Shown piece after piece: positions 24,801 through 37,381 of a stretch of 64,000 nt of DNA. Position 1 is the first letter of the stretch. The number at the start of each line of letters is the position of its first letter. Under the pieces are notes generated by a model. The model was not told the DNA's origin. It saw only the letters and a list, made by a program, of their open reading frames with translations, and made no database searches. Source of the DNA: Romanomermis culicivorax (taxonomy: Eukaryota; Nematoda; Enoplea; Mermithida; Mermithidae); contig CAWUHX010000093.1 of NCBI GenBank assembly GCA_963922205.1, positions 868,001 to 932,000 on the forward strand, written 5' to 3'. The position numbers were made by a program, and so were the translations under genes.

Positions 24801-26101
24801 ACACCTTTAAAAAAGGGGAGTCCTAAACCATACATATATGTTACAGAAAATATCTTCTCAGAATAAATGATTTGATGTTGGAAAACCAACGCGATCATGC
24901 ATTTAGCCATCGGATCACAAAACAACTTGAAAGTAAAAGTTATACCAGCAGAACAGTCAATATTAGGAACTAATACTCGCAGCATACTTTTCGCCAGTAA
25001 TGATAGAGTACGTTTCAAGTCTTATCCGGAAAAATTTGATTTTGAACGAAATATGTAAATTCACTGACTTTTTCGATCATGCAGAGCAAAATATGAAATT
25101 CCGATAGATATTTACAGTTTCTGATTCATTTGTAAACTGCTCACTATTGACTTTTTTCATGTCTTTTACTAATGTTCTCTGTTTTCCCTTTTGTTATGCT
25201 GTTGCAATTAATATTGCTGTTCCTATTCTTTAACGTATTTTTGCCTTGCACTGCTACTCACATGGAAAATTCTCAGAACCGAAGAAAATGCAATTTTCTA
25301 TAATTCTTTCTAATTTTATCATAAGCAAAGAAATAAATGTAATACAAACATCTCTCGTAAGAGTATTATGCTCTAGCTGTTCTTGGATCAGAACAATAAC
25401 TCTCACTGCATTACTAGATTTCAGTATCTGAACATCGTAATTAAAAGTAAGATTATAAAATGTTTCTCGATGTTCATCAATGATAACGTTATGACAATTT
25501 CATCAAGTTGCCAAACATAATATCCGCATGGAACATTACGATACTAATTAATCTTCAAGAAACGTTAAAGCTTAGTAACAATCAAATGTTATTTGAGTAA
25601 TGGCACTATAGTTTGTTTTTCTTGAAATGCATCTAAATAATGAAAGTGGAAAGCAAGTAGTATTACAGATTTTTACGATTTTCTGACAAACAATATGTCG
25701 TATAGGACTAGAAACTTGCAAGCGTATTGACCTGACCTTTGGCAATTTTTCGAGTAAAAATTTTCACAGTAACAACAGACGACAGTACTGATTTGTGTTA
25801 CTTTTCTATTTCGTTTTCTATTTGGAATTCTTTCTATTTATAAAAAACAGACTATAGACTTTTTGGAACCCCACTTTAGCCGAACCTGAATAAATAATCA
25901 TACTTATGCTTAAGCCGCGCGAAGCGCCTAAAAATTTCTCGTGGTTTTGAACTTCTAGAACGCAAATTCGGCATATCATGCACCGAACAGTTTTAATCGA
26001 AATTTCCTGAATTTTCTAGGTTTTATAAATTTTACTGATTACGACTTTGAACGCGGCACTTTTTTATCATTCACAAGCAATCCATAAAAACGAATGTTTG
26101 A
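24801..26101. other. Intergenic segment shared by both units
   Basis: Matches about 51749-52791 of unit B, apart from the MITE at 25607. No gene signal. It lies just downstream of the vWA copy A stop. Confidence 0.6.
25607..25856. mobile_element. MITE of the TATAGTCTG family (reverse orientation)
   Basis: TATAGTTTGTTTTTCTTGAA at the left and TTATAAAAAACAGACTATA at the right. The interior is the reverse complement of 9117-9356 (GTGGAAAGCAAGTAGTATTA). It appears absent from the equivalent place in the second duplication unit (about 52520), so it may have inserted after the duplication. Confidence 0.75.
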
Positions 26102-26107
26102 TTTATT
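26102..26107 (-). terminator. Polyadenylation signal of vWA gene copy A
   Basis: AATAAA on the minus strand, about 83 bp beyond the stop at 26190. The same hexamer at the same distance follows copy B (52792-52797). Confidence 0.6.
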
Positions 26108-26189
26108 GTTCACCCAGTATCCAACTATAAGTTAGAAAGCACCGACGAATATGTTAATTAGTCACGTGATGTATCGTTTACAAAATCCA

Positions 26190-29100
26190 TCAAACTTTTT
26201 TCTTGTACGATTTGGTGCCACCGCCAGTTTTCGAAGTTTGTTTCCTGGGCGGCGTCGACGATCCTTTAGCCGCCGCATTTTTGACTGCCGAACCTTTAAC
26301 CGCCGCGGCGGAAGTTTTGCCGTCGATCTTGGCGGCTAAATTTTTGCGCACTGAAGGCGTCGACGATGGTGACGCCGCTTGGTAAGTGGAGAAGAGGGGC
26401 AAATCGGCCAGAACGTTGCGTGTCTTTTCGTCCAGCGAGGCCATGTCTTGGACGGCAGGTATAGAAACGCCGGCGGCTTTCAAACGGCGTTGGAAACGTT
26501 CGGCGCTGCGTTTGCGGCTGTTCATCAAGCAGCAGAAAGCCACCATGGCCAAAATGAGAAGCAATACCATCAGACAAATGCAGATGATGTACCAGCTTTT
26601 TGTACGCTTTTCTTCTTCGGCTTTCATTACTGCAAAGACATTAGTCGTGGCATATATTTTATGCGAATTTCACTGTAAAGTAGGCCTACAGAGAAAGGGA
26701 TTGCAGCCAGATCGAATTGTCCCATCGAATTTGAAGTGGGTGACAAAAATTTGCACTGTCGTTGAAGTTAATGACAGAAAGCACTAGTTATGACATAATA
26801 TGGTGTTGGCAGAAAATCACTAAAATATGCAATAGCTCTTGCTTACCACATTTATCATTTATAGGCATATTAAGAAAAACGACTTCAGTCGGATTACTGG
26901 ATCCCAACCTTTGAGAAAGTAGTATATAACTTTACATGATCTTTGAGTAAGTATAACTACAGAAGTATGGCCGTTCGTTTATTTCAGCCGAATTATCTCG
27001 TTGGTATTTTAGTCTTACCGTGCTTATGATTCTTCAAGTCTGAGGGTATTCCGCGAAGTGCTGTCTCATTCTGTGAAATTAAAAATCTGACTACAGTAAG
27101 CTGGTATATTTCACTTTTAAAGGAGCAAGGCTCCTATCAGAAACAAGCCATCAATCCCAAACGAGTTACTGTCCAGGAAAAGCAAGCCTGATACAATTCC
27201 ATTTCAAAATTTTTCCTTTCTTGTAGAACAGTCATTTTCTCGCGGCTCATCTTGATTAGTAGCTTATAAATAAATTGTTCAACTTATTGCATAATAGCTG
27301 CAGTTTCGGAACAGCCCATCAGTTTTTTTACAGTGTTGGAAAAAAATATGACGATAGAAACATTCGGTGGGACAACCGATACACCACCTCGTTATACGGT
27401 GGGACAATTGAGAGTCCGCTCTGTCGATTTTTCATACTGCACGAAATACTATCTTGCTGACGTCAAACATACTTTTACAAGAAATTCTCAATTTCTAGCA
27501 ACGTACACTGCATAACTTCGTCACATCGTTGTTCAACCGTACAAATGAATTTTTCGCTTTTCGGACACGTTTGTTCGTTGAACAGATGATCGGGAATGGG
27601 ACGGGTCCGTGTTTGTTCGACTTTTTCGCCCTTTTTTTCGCCGCAACAAGCTTTATCCCATTGACCCCATTTGAATTCCCTGCACAATTTTTTACAAACG
27701 TCCGACGGGCACGGTACACTTTTTTTGCCCGGTTTGAAATTCTTACACGCCGGATGCTTGACGTCGTAGGCTTTCTATAAAGATTTCAGTTTTGAGAAAC
27801 CATATTTCAGTTATCTTTCTCTGGAATGCAAACACAAGTCGATAGATCAAGTTGAGTTCTATGCAATAATACGCTCCGATCCATTGGACCTTCATTCCTG
27901 AGGACATTACGGTTGATCAAATTCAAGAGGGCTGCCTTACTTCCGTTCCAAAAATGTTCCCTCTAATCAGCACCAATGAATACTCACAATTTCAATGTTT
28001 CGGACGCAATTGCCTTGTTTATCCCAACCGCAACCTGTTATTTCTTTCTCTTCGGTACTGCAGGTCCTATCGCAAACTTCGGTGACGATTTTGTTGGCCA
28101 TACGATCGTCGGTGCTGTTCTTGCGCACGGCTTCCAAAACGTTTTCGGCGCCCAACAATTTCGTTATGCCTTCGCGAGCCGGCGTCGTCAAGACCATGAA
28201 GAATTTAGCGCCCTGATCTTGCAGCCGAGTGATGGCCTCCAAGGCCTTATTCATATCATCTGAAATATTTTGTGAGAATGTTATTATAAAAGATTGTGTC
28301 GCAACTTGGGATCAGTCCCAATTCGACAACCATGGGATGATAAAAAAATTAATAAATAATTTTCAAAGCTGGTAAATATAGTTGGAAAATTTAAAATGAA
28401 ATACTAAGGAAAGAAAACAATAATTAATTGAAAAAAGGTGTTTCACGGAGTCCAAAGAAAGAATCTGGTGAAATATATATGTAAACAGAAAATGTTGTAT
28501 TCTGTGATGGAAAAAATTCAGAATGAAACCATAGGCGGCGCCATAGCGTCAACCTATAATATACTTGACCCCCAAAATTCATGCCCCCATCTAGACCCTA
28601 AACGGCAAGACCTAGAACCTTGGGTTTTATTTCATAATTTCGGACATAGGGGCGAACTATTGTTTGCCTGGTGTCATTTCGCCTCTATCTGCAAGTGGTG
28701 CTCGGCGGGGTCCCAAAAACGTTCAAAAAACGCACTTTTTAAGGGCCGCCAGTCCCACCATGCCCTACAATAGGTGTACCATATCCAAGCTCCATACTTC
28801 GGCATAAGCATGGCCTCGATACAATTATACGGTGGTCCAAAGTCCCGGAGACCGCAAAATTTGGCCAGCTTGTTATATAATACTTGTGGGTTCAAAAAAA
28901 TAATAATTTTTTGCAGGAAATGCACTGTGATCATACATGCGAATAGGGAGGGAGGAGGGCCCGGGGATTATCCCTGGGCTGGGCCTTGGGTCAGAGATTT
29001 ACTGTCGGTCAATTTTGGCCAACCAGTCTTCAGCTGTACAATCAGTGGTTGCATACATGCACACGGTCAGAGGTCCGAGGGTATAGAAAATTACCAAAAT

Positions 29101-32100
29101 TGGTCCTTTAGTAATTTGTTTGCGGAAATCAGGTATATTGTAAATTTTTTTACTTTAAAATGAAATTTTATTGCCTTTTGTATCAATAATCACTCAACAA
29201 AGTTGTTTGCTGACATTAATCATAAACTGTGTTTTATATTGATTTTTTTGTAATCTAATTTTTCAAAATAATTGTAGCATTTTCATTTCCCAAATTATTG
29301 GCCTATAGTAAACTATTGCCGAATTTTTGGCTAATAGTAAACTTCTGTCAAATTTTTTAGGGCAGGATAAATCCATACCCTGTGTGCATGAGTAGTTGGT
29401 AGTTTTTTGTGGTTGTCTAATAAACAGGTTGTTATGAACACATAGACTTACTGTCTAGTCAGCAAGGACTGAGGTCAGGGATTTACTATCTAATTTTTTT
29501 CATTTTGGTGCTGTTGTCACTGGCCAGTCACTAAAGTTTTTTTCTGAAACGAGATTTGCATGTGGCTCGACAAGCAGGTAGGGCCTCAGGCTATTGTATT
29601 GAGTAGGAAATAGTCAGTATCTGTACGCAATAAATGAACAAATAAATAAATTTTGAAACCTGAAATCCATTTAATGCCAATTGCTATATTATATCTCAGA
29701 ATATAATTTTTAAATTTGTTTTTCAGTTATAAGATAGAACTTTCAATAATTTTTGTAGACTCATTACAAATTGTACAAAAGATAGATAAACAATTGATAG
29801 GAGCAAGCATTAAAACTGCCAGTCAGCAGAAATAACTGAACATCATGTTGGTATCCTACATAAACTGTACTGTACTTTCATAAAATTAGGAAAAAAATTT
29901 GCTACCGAACGATTTAGGGATTTATCCCCGGCCTGAAACTGGTACCATGCACATGTATGACTATGATGCTAGAATCTTCTGCAGTTTCAATTGAACCAGT
30001 AGCGTTTTTGGGATTTTCGGGGGTAACGGTTTTCCATCATGACTAATTCAATGGACGCGGTCACTTTACACAAAAAGTATCCTGAGTGTAACCAAATCTA
30101 TTTTCACAATTTTTAGGTGGGAGAGGTTTTCGACCGCGGGGAATTCAACGAATGCGGTCACTTTACACAAAAAAATTATCGTGGGTATAAACAAACGTAT
30201 TTTAATAATTTTTTGGATGAAGAGGTTTTCGACCGTTCGAATTCTTGATATTTTGGTACAAGGAGTTTTCGATCACAGAGAATTCAACTTTACCAAAAAA
30301 TTATCCCAAGTGTAAACAAATGTATCTCTGCGACTTGTTTTTTCCTTGGGGTGGGGGGGGGGGTCTGGCTATGGAGAATTCGATGGATGCAGTCGCGTCA
30401 CACAAAAAAATTATCCTGAGTGCAAACAAACATATTTCCGCGATTCTTGAGAGAATGGGTTTCTGACTTTGAGGAATTCAACAGATGCAGTCACTTAACA
30501 CAAAAAATTGTCCTGTGTGTAAACAAAGATATTACCGCGATTTTTTGGGTTGGGGCATTTTTCACCATGGGGAATTTAATGGTTATGGCCACTTTACACT
30601 CTGTTTACAACGTGTTTTAAGTACTATGCGTTGTAGACATCTTTTACTTTTACCAAAAGTTTCATAGCTGTTAGATTGTTTTCTATTGTTTCATTGATGT
30701 GAGGCATACCTGTACTAGGGGGGGGGGGGGTTGGGGGGGACTCCCCCCAACTTGGCCAATCCTGTACCCAAAATCATTTACCCCGCCCAACCCCCCCCCC
30801 CCCCAGTTTGGAAAAAATTGAAAAAATTTGCAAAAAAGTGTATGTTTTTGGCCTTTTTTGGGAAAAATTTCGACTTTTTCTACCCCCCCCCCCCCCCAAC
30901 TGGTCGGAGGTCTTACAGGTATGATGTGAGGATGACCAAATTTAAAGTTTCAATGTGCTTCTATGAAGATTTTCATACACGGTTGAGGCCTACTGTCGCC
31001 AGGCTAGAAAAAAAGTGAATTAGATTTTTGAGAACTTGGGTTGAAGTTAGAAAAAATTCACTTTTGTAATATTGGATTTTCATTCTTTCTCATTAAAAAA
31101 TTTTCCATGTCTGTGAAAAAGTATATTCTGCAGCTGAGTGCATCAGCAAACTTTCCAACCGTACATGTGCATCTCCGATTTGAGGAGGGTACAGGGGGTG
31201 TACCCTGGTTTTTTGGGACCACAAATTCAAAAAAAATGGTCAAAAGATTTTTATTTCATAACAAATTTTCCAGTTTCAAAACCCTAGGGGTATTTGTACC
31301 CTCATACCCTCTCACATATGTGTGCTACCAACTGTGCTGAACTTTTTTTACTGAATTTGATGTCAATAAAAGAAATCAACTGTGGAAAAGTGGCACATAA
31401 AATCCCACTCAGCTTTTTTACAGCACAAAGTCTTCTCAGAATTAAATCGATTGTGCAAGATATGTTTAATGCACTCATTTTATATAACATAGCGTATATA
31501 ATTCACTACGTAAGTTCTACTGGTTACAAGCTATAAACAAATTTATTCTATTCTATTTAACTATTCAACAAAATAGCATCATTCACAGTTCTTGGATTTA
31601 AACTAAAATTGCAGAAAGAGCGCTTTTTGCAGGATTACAAACGGGAAGCAATTTCACCCATTCCTGTCGCTTCCATCCTGCTTTCAAAAAAGTCGTACCG
31701 TTGCCGTGGGAGTGCCAGTAGAGTCGGGGAGAACCGGGTACAGGATTTGGCGCACACCCCTAATATGGGCACGGCTGAATCCCATTTGCAGATTGGTGCC
31801 CAATGACTATAACCAAGGCCCAGTGAGCTCGAGCTCAAGGTAATCTCGAACAAAAAGGCGAATCGGTTTGATACCAAGTTCGGTATAATTTGAGTGTCAT
31901 CAGGATTATAACGAGTTCAATGTCGAGATTATCACCAGCTCGAGCTGTCGGGTTGCACTAACATTTTGGCATAATTTTCTTATCTCTAAAGCAAATAAAT
32001 ATAAAATTAACTTAAACCTCAGTATCAGTTAATCCTGAAGTGAGTGTTGTTTGTGCATTGGAAGAGAATAATTTGGACATTGCGATTAGCTCAAACTCAG

Positions 32101-35100
32101 GATCATCAATTTAGTCCCGATGTTGGGATTATCCTCATGTTGGGTTAGTGAAACCAACCTCAGATTTCTTTATACTTCTGAAAATGACTATAATATGCCT
32201 CTCTCACTATTTTTCAGCTTGAGTCAGAGAAAGGAGTTTTGAGAAGTTAGCCATTGGCATCATAGCATATAATTTTCAAATAGAAAACTTTTACTGCAGT
32301 TGATGCCAGGGAAGGACAAAATGCACGATGCTGCAGACTATACTTTTTCACAGACACGTAAAATTTTTTAATGAGAAAGAATGAAAATCCTTTATAGTTC
32401 TGAAAATGACTATAATATGCCTCCCTCACTATTTTTCAGCTAGTGTGAGAGGCAGGAGTTTTGAATTGGTCGGGAGTTAGAATGCTAATTGTTTACATTT
32501 GAAATCATGTGCATATAATTTTCATATAGAAAAATTTTACTGTAGTTGATGCCAGGGGAAGGACATGGTCGATGCTGCAGGATTTACTTCTTCACAGACA
32601 TGGAAAATTTTTTAATGAGAAAGAATGAAAATCCCATATTACAAAAGTGAATTTTTTCCAACTTCCACCCAAATTCTCAAAAATCAAGGTCGCTTCCTTT
32701 CCTAGCTTGGCAACTATCCAAGCAAGTATATGCTTCTTTCTTCTGCCCTATTGGGCAATTTTCTAATAAACAAGTAGTTAATTGTTTGATTAATATTTGA
32801 AAATCCAACGAAGCAAAATCCACGAGAGAACAAGTGAGATAATCGTATTTTGCATCGAAGGTACAAGAAATCATTATCCACAGTGACATTATTCTATAAG
32901 TGAATTCGATTCAAATGATGAACCTGCCAGGGCGAGAATTGAAAAACATAAAATCGTGTCGAAACGGATTCTTCAGATAATTCATTTTCAGCTAGAAAAC
33001 AGAGTAGTTTGATAGTTCACATTAATGTGGAATGTTACATAAATGCGTCTCGAACTAATCGGATTTGGTTAAATGATAGCAGAAAAAGTGAAGCAAGGAC
33101 AAAGGTAACTGTTATTTCCTACGCATACACCACTGCCCAGTTAGATGGGAAAAACATAATAAAAGCGCGACCATAAAATTTCCACAGTACGAAAGGATAA
33201 ACTGAAAATTAAAGAAAAGAAGAAACTGAAAATTTTAATAAATGAAAGCGAAACATGTTACCACCAACTTTTTTGCTGGTTCTTAACTTTTTGGTCACTT
33301 TAGAATTAGCTTGGTTTGATTTTCTCGACAGTTCAATGAACCTATTTTGTGCTTTGTTTTCCATTCATTTCTTATTGTCCCTCTTTTCAATTTGATTTAT
33401 TATGATAACTATTTTCTGTTCTTTCGTCACAGCATTTTTACTATGCTTTGTATTTGTTTTTTTCTATTTCTTCATTATTTAATCTATTTTAACACTCATT
33501 TCTGTTTACTTCTCTGGGATAGCGACGGGAACCAAAAAGTGCCTTAGTCTGGTGCCTTTAACATTGAATGCCAAGTTGAGACGAGCTCCAAAGTAAGGTC
33601 GTTGCCGTATAAAACGGGAATATCTAACAGATGTGAGCAAGGGGCAAACCAGTACAAGATGCATCGGATTTTCACTACAAAATGGTTATGAATTGAGATA
33701 TGTGGGTGTTCAAGAAAACTGGACGTTTACTCTCAATCCTGCTTTAGATATGGCTAAGTTTAGAAAAAATCTACCAAAATTTTTGTACACGAAACCTGTA
33801 TGATTCTAGGATCAACCTAGGTAATAATGCTTGCCCATAAATAACGGGGTTTTCGAAGGATAAATTGAACATACACATGAGGAATGAAGATATTTACCTT
33901 CCGGAATGAAGCTTGCGGCCACACTTCTAGTACAGAAAGAATACAAGTGTAAAGAAACTTGAGACTACCCTCAAATCAACCTTGCGTAGGACTTGCACTA
34001 AAATGGAAAAATTTAATGCAAACCTGGTTGTTCGTCGGTAATCAAAACAACGACGACCTTTCTACTCGTTCGGCTCATCAATTGCAGATCGAGCGTGCGA
34101 ATTTTATCCAAACAATCATGCAAGTTCGTCGACGATACGGGCCACCAAGGCTTGTCCAAAGCCTGAACATTAGTCGAAAATTGAATATAAAATGCAACAA
34201 TATCTTAGTTCAGCAAGATTCGAGATTGAGCCATAATATTTAGGAATAATTATGTTATTTTTTCGAAGCTAATCAAACCTGCTTCGAAACCTTATAATAA
34301 GTGTCCAATCTGGAAATAGGAATCCAGTTCAGAGCCCAGACGCTTATTATAAAGCATCGGAATAGGAATCCTGCGCCCCATAGCTTAGAATATTTAATTT
34401 TTGAGACGGTGGTAAATGAAATAATTTTGAAAATTTTCAAGGATCAATTACTTAAGTATTAATGTGGTTTTGACACATTTGAAACGACAAAAATAACAAA
34501 CTAATATACATAACAATACTAATTCAAACAAAAGGAAAACGAAAAAAGAATCAGAAGATATGAAGAAAAAACATTAATCTCAACGCGTATAGGCGTGGCT
34601 CCAAAACTTTCTTGTCCAAACATAGGTAGCTACCCAAAAACGGTACGGAAATCCGATAACAAATTTCTGATAAGAAATCAAGTTACATATATTCTGTTTT
34701 TGTTGAAATGCTTCTAAATAATAAAATTGTAAACCAATTTCATATTTTCAAGATTTTCAACTGAATCGTGGGCACCAAGGACGGCAAATTTTAAAGTATA
34801 CACAACTAACCTTTAGCTTTTTGAGTGAAAAATTCAAAAAAAGAATCATGCGATTTAGACAGCTGTTCTAATTTTCTTCATTTTTCAATTTAGAGGCGCT
34901 CATGCGATGATGAACAACATATACGGACGCCTTTTTCTCGAGTTGACTGCAGCAGTAAGATGAACAGAAAAATGATTTCATCCTACGATACAGGTGTATT
35001 GTATGCTCACTGATTTTTGTGATTATTTCATTTTCTGAGGCTCATTTGAAGGGGAAGTCATGAATTCTATAGGAATTTGCTGATCATTTCATTCTCGGGT

Positions 35101-35606
35101 AATGGGGTAGAATGAAAAACGGTTCATTGTAAAATGAACAGAGTTCAACAGTTATTCACTATAGTTATATAGCCCGATTCTTTTTACACCGTTTTCTGGG
35201 CCATCGTACTGTAGTTTTAAAAGGAATAAACCCTTTACTTGGAGAACCGCCTCTCTCGAAATACCCTTTTCGATGGGCACCAAGGTTTTGCAGACGCTCG
35301 AAAAAACAATGAAGCCCATGCGCAAATTTTTACCATCGATTGGGAAACCATTGATCACGCTTCTGATGAACGACCTATCCAAAACGATCGAATCAAGAAC
35401 GCTGCCCGAAATGTCGACCATCATAATCAAATCGGCGATGGTCGAATTGCAACTTCCCGACGCCTCCAAAGAAAGCACATTCTCGGATTTTTTCATTCTA
35501 TGAGAGATAAATGAGAAAAAAAATTCGAGTTTACCGTCGAAACGGGTGCTCCATCCCGAGGAAATAAGTAGATTATTTCGAATAGTATGAAGATAATTTT
35601 AGACAT
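26190..35606 (-). CDS. Membrane protein with vWA and TSP1-like domains, copy A
   Basis: Predicted type I membrane protein, probably an adhesion or matrix-binding surface protein. Exons on the minus strand: 35606-35535, 35463-35239, 34162-34024, 28259-27988, 27774-27517, 27436-27398, 27070-27019, 26629-26190; all GT..AG, phases consistent, 498 residues. Start MSKIIFILFEIIYLF is a signal peptide. The vWA domain (about 30-210) has a full metal site: DISGS, the Thr of STNLHDCL, and the Asp of LITDEQ. A Cys-rich TSP1-like part (about 268-322) has KWGQWDKAC and QTRTRP. TM is about 366-389 (YIICICLMVLLLILAMVAFC), then a basic Ala/Ser/Lys tail ending KSYKKKV. Uncertain points: the acceptor of exon 2 (an alternative at 35497 is out of phase with exon 1) and the 39- and 52-nt small exons. 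Function not known. Confidence 0.85.
28260..28540. repeat. Left part of an ancestral inverted-terminus element, cut by an insertion
   Basis: Corresponds to 55017-55240 of unit B. Its left terminus has lost about 18 bp between two AACTTGG copies, compared with unit B (AACTTGGCCTCCGTCTCAAC). The right part continues at about 32829. Confidence 0.55.
30040..30600. repeat. Degenerate tandem units related to the foldback element core
   Basis: About five units, each containing a GAATTCAACnGATGCGGTCAC-like stretch, TTTACACAAAAA and a GTGTAAACAAA half. The same unit fills the middle of 22881-24790, and one occurs at 47080-47170. Confidence 0.75.
30718..30898. repeat. Poly-G / poly-C homopolymer cluster
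   Basis: A G run of about 13 and a second GTTGGGGGGGA run, followed by C runs of about 15 and 17 within 180 bp. Likely unstable and prone to sequencing-length error. Confidence 0.9.
32168..32640. repeat. Tandem duplication of about 225 bp
   Basis: The block from CTGAAAATGACTATAATATG through AGAAAGAATGAAAATCC occurs twice in a row with small differences. A shorter related block is at about 50340. Confidence 0.75.
32829..33605. repeat. Right part of the ancestral inverted-terminus element in unit A
   Basis: Matches 55255-56450. It ends in GCCAAGTTGAGACGAG and CAAAGTAAGG, the inverted counterpart of the CGTCTCAACTTGG left end kept in unit B. It also carries the pyrimidine-rich tract 33330-33520, which in unit B is preceded by the T/A minisatellite. 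Confidence 0.6.
34270..34385. repeat. Small imperfect hairpin in vWA intron (also 57125-57240)
   Basis: CCTTATAATAAGTGTCCAAT pairs with CAGACGCTTATTATAAAG, with two GGAATAGGAATCC-like boxes inside. It is present in both duplication units, so older than the duplication. Confidence 0.6.
34386..35238. other. Intron 2 of vWA gene copy A, upper part; nothing coding
   Basis: Matches 57241-58110. It contains one terminus-like piece of the TATAGTCTG family (TATTCTGTTTTTGTTGAAAT near 34688). No other signal. Confidence 0.5.
35535..35606 (-). other. Signal-peptide exon, vWA gene copy A
   Basis: 72 nt encoding 24 residues from ATG at 35606: hydrophobic core IIFILFEIIYLF, then PRDGAPVST and a gtaaac donor. 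Copy B is MSKIIFILFVIIYLF...GAPASK. Conservation of the frame in both copies supports it. Confidence 0.75.
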
Positions 35607-36527
35607 GGTCGGTAAAGCGGAACGTGCGTATAAATGTGTACTGACAGGTAGAGAAAGAAACGGAAAAACGCGACCGCTCGTAGCCTCGATGGTGGAAGTG
35701 ATTGTGAAATTGATGTAAACTGATTATCACACTTACGAAAAATTCGTAACCACCGCATTACTGTGTAGTACAGTATCTAAACCAATAATCTAATCTTTTT
35801 CAGTTTTTGACGCTGATCCTGGAGATTTGATCCATTCCGCGTTTTCACAGATTGTCACGCTCAAGATGACAGGGTTCATTTAGCTACTTAAGACACAATT
35901 TCTCTAAGACTCAACCAAGGTTGTGATAAGTAAAAAATTAATCATACCTCAAAAAATATGTTTTGTACAGTTTTTTGCGCTAAACATTATGCCAATATTC
36001 GTTTGATCTAAAAATCTTTTTGTAACATCAATTCAAAGGTTCAAATTTTTTGCAATTTTCGAGACTTTAGGTCACAATTTTTGAAGGCCTATAAGTAATC
36101 AGGTATGCAATGTCGATCAATGAAACTTTGTCAGTGCATGTAAAAATGTTCATTGTATATGCGCGACACACATAGATATATGTAGCATCAAAATTATGGT
36201 TTACACCACACTTTAAATTTCAATTTTCAGCAGTTATCAATGACGCAATTTCACACATTTTAATACCCCATAAAGTCAAATAATGAGTGTCATTGATTAA
36301 ACTCCACTATGTTATGGCTGAACCCCTTGGCCACATACCCACAAAGTTTTATCAACATAAAAAACCATTGAGTGTGCTACATTGAAACAAGTGGAAACCA
36401 TTTTTGAATCAAATAATAAAATTTGTTGGTTTAATGCAGTCATTCATCCGAAATTCTAATAATCCAACTAAAACTTCTATGCATTGGAGGCTGAAAACTT
36501 GGCTATATCCATAAGGTTTGGTCATAA

Positions 36528-37370
36528 TATCGTTATCCCTTACATGGGAAATTATACAAAGTTAAACACATTCTTGATATTGTTGAAAAAACTTCTGGTG
36601 AAAATTTCTCTGGCTCATGTGACCAAATTGCTGCACTAATTAAAAGGCAAGTTCGGCTGTTTATTGATGAAAACAATCGATGTACAACTGCTGAAGAATT
36701 CATCAGGTGTGCTACGACACATGGGAAGGTCAAGGGAACATCACTGGCAATCTCAAAATCTCACACAAGAAGATGGATCTTAAAGCAGTTTCCAGCCACC
36801 ACTGATGAGCCATATAAAATGGAAAGCAGTGCCTTCAACTGTCCTGAAGAAGGCTGTATAAAGGCTTTTGTACTTCATCACAACTTGTTGCAGCATCTTA
36901 TTTTCGGTAACCACAAGCTAATGCCACAGCAAACATGCTTACCTGATATGGCAATACAAAGCTATAGTAGAACATTAGAAAGTGTTCAATTGACCCCGGG
37001 CTTGCCTGAAGTTCAAGAAGCTCTTCAATTGTTTTATTAATGAGACTCGTTTGATGTTATGGAAAAAGGTTGGGCTTTAAAGAAGCATAAGATATGCCAT
37101 CTCTTGACAGAAAAACAACGTCAATATTTGCTGGAAAAATACAACAGTGGCATTGTATATCATCAAAAATTTGATGCTGAAGTTGTCGCTGAAGAAATGA
37201 GGAGGAACCCATCTTTTGTCAGATCTGACTTCCTCACACCACAAGAAATTATTGGATTCTTGGCTAGGGAAGCCAGCCGTGATTGGGAAGAGCTACTACA
37301 TTCTATAGTATCAACCCGGAAGGAGAATGTGGTGTCAAAGATGAAGAACAACTCTACAAGGATCCAGTGA
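36528..37370 (+). pseudogene. Decayed C2H2-finger repeat-family gene with two in-frame stops
   Basis: One forward frame is open from 36528 to 37037, broken by TAA and TGA at 37038-37043, and open again to the TGA ending at 37370, 281 codon positions in all. The first half has an LYKVKHILDIVEK start and a C2H2 finger (Cys-x4-Cys ... His-x6-His) around FNCPEEGCIKAF. The second reads MEKGWALKKHKICHLLTEKQ, then a DAEVVAEEMRR segment and DFLTPQEIIGFLAREAS. This resembles a repeat-associated family I recall from marine invertebrate genomes ('...F...FLT..QI..F...'). No start Met is obvious and no introns fit. Likely a transposon passenger or relic. Confidence 0.55.
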
Positions 37371-37381
37371 TACTTTATCCT

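Larger units (their letters stand above)
28541..32828. mobile_element. 4.3 kb composite insertion, unique to unit A
   Basis: Absent from the paralogous site in unit B (about 55240-55260), so it inserted after the duplication. It starts GGCGGCGCCATAGCGTCAAC and ends near AATTTTCTAATAAACAAGTAG and AAAATCCACGAG. It contains degenerate ~95-bp GGTCACTTTACAC units (30040-30600), poly-G/poly-C runs (30350, 30720, 30790, 30880) and a ~230-bp tandem duplication (32168-32640). It shares blocks with 46594-50712. No intact ORF or transposase was seen; end positions are approximate. Confidence 0.7.

Noticed and set aside
26203-26787. Forward ORFs over the last vWA exon (also 53069-53440)
   Set aside because: Antisense shadows of the TM/tail exon; the minus-strand frame has a TM helix, a matching acceptor and conservation in both copies.
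33959-34243. 94-codon forward ORF (and 56868-57095)
   Set aside because: Antisense of vWA exon 3, whose minus strand encodes the LITDEQ metal-site strand with proper splice sites.
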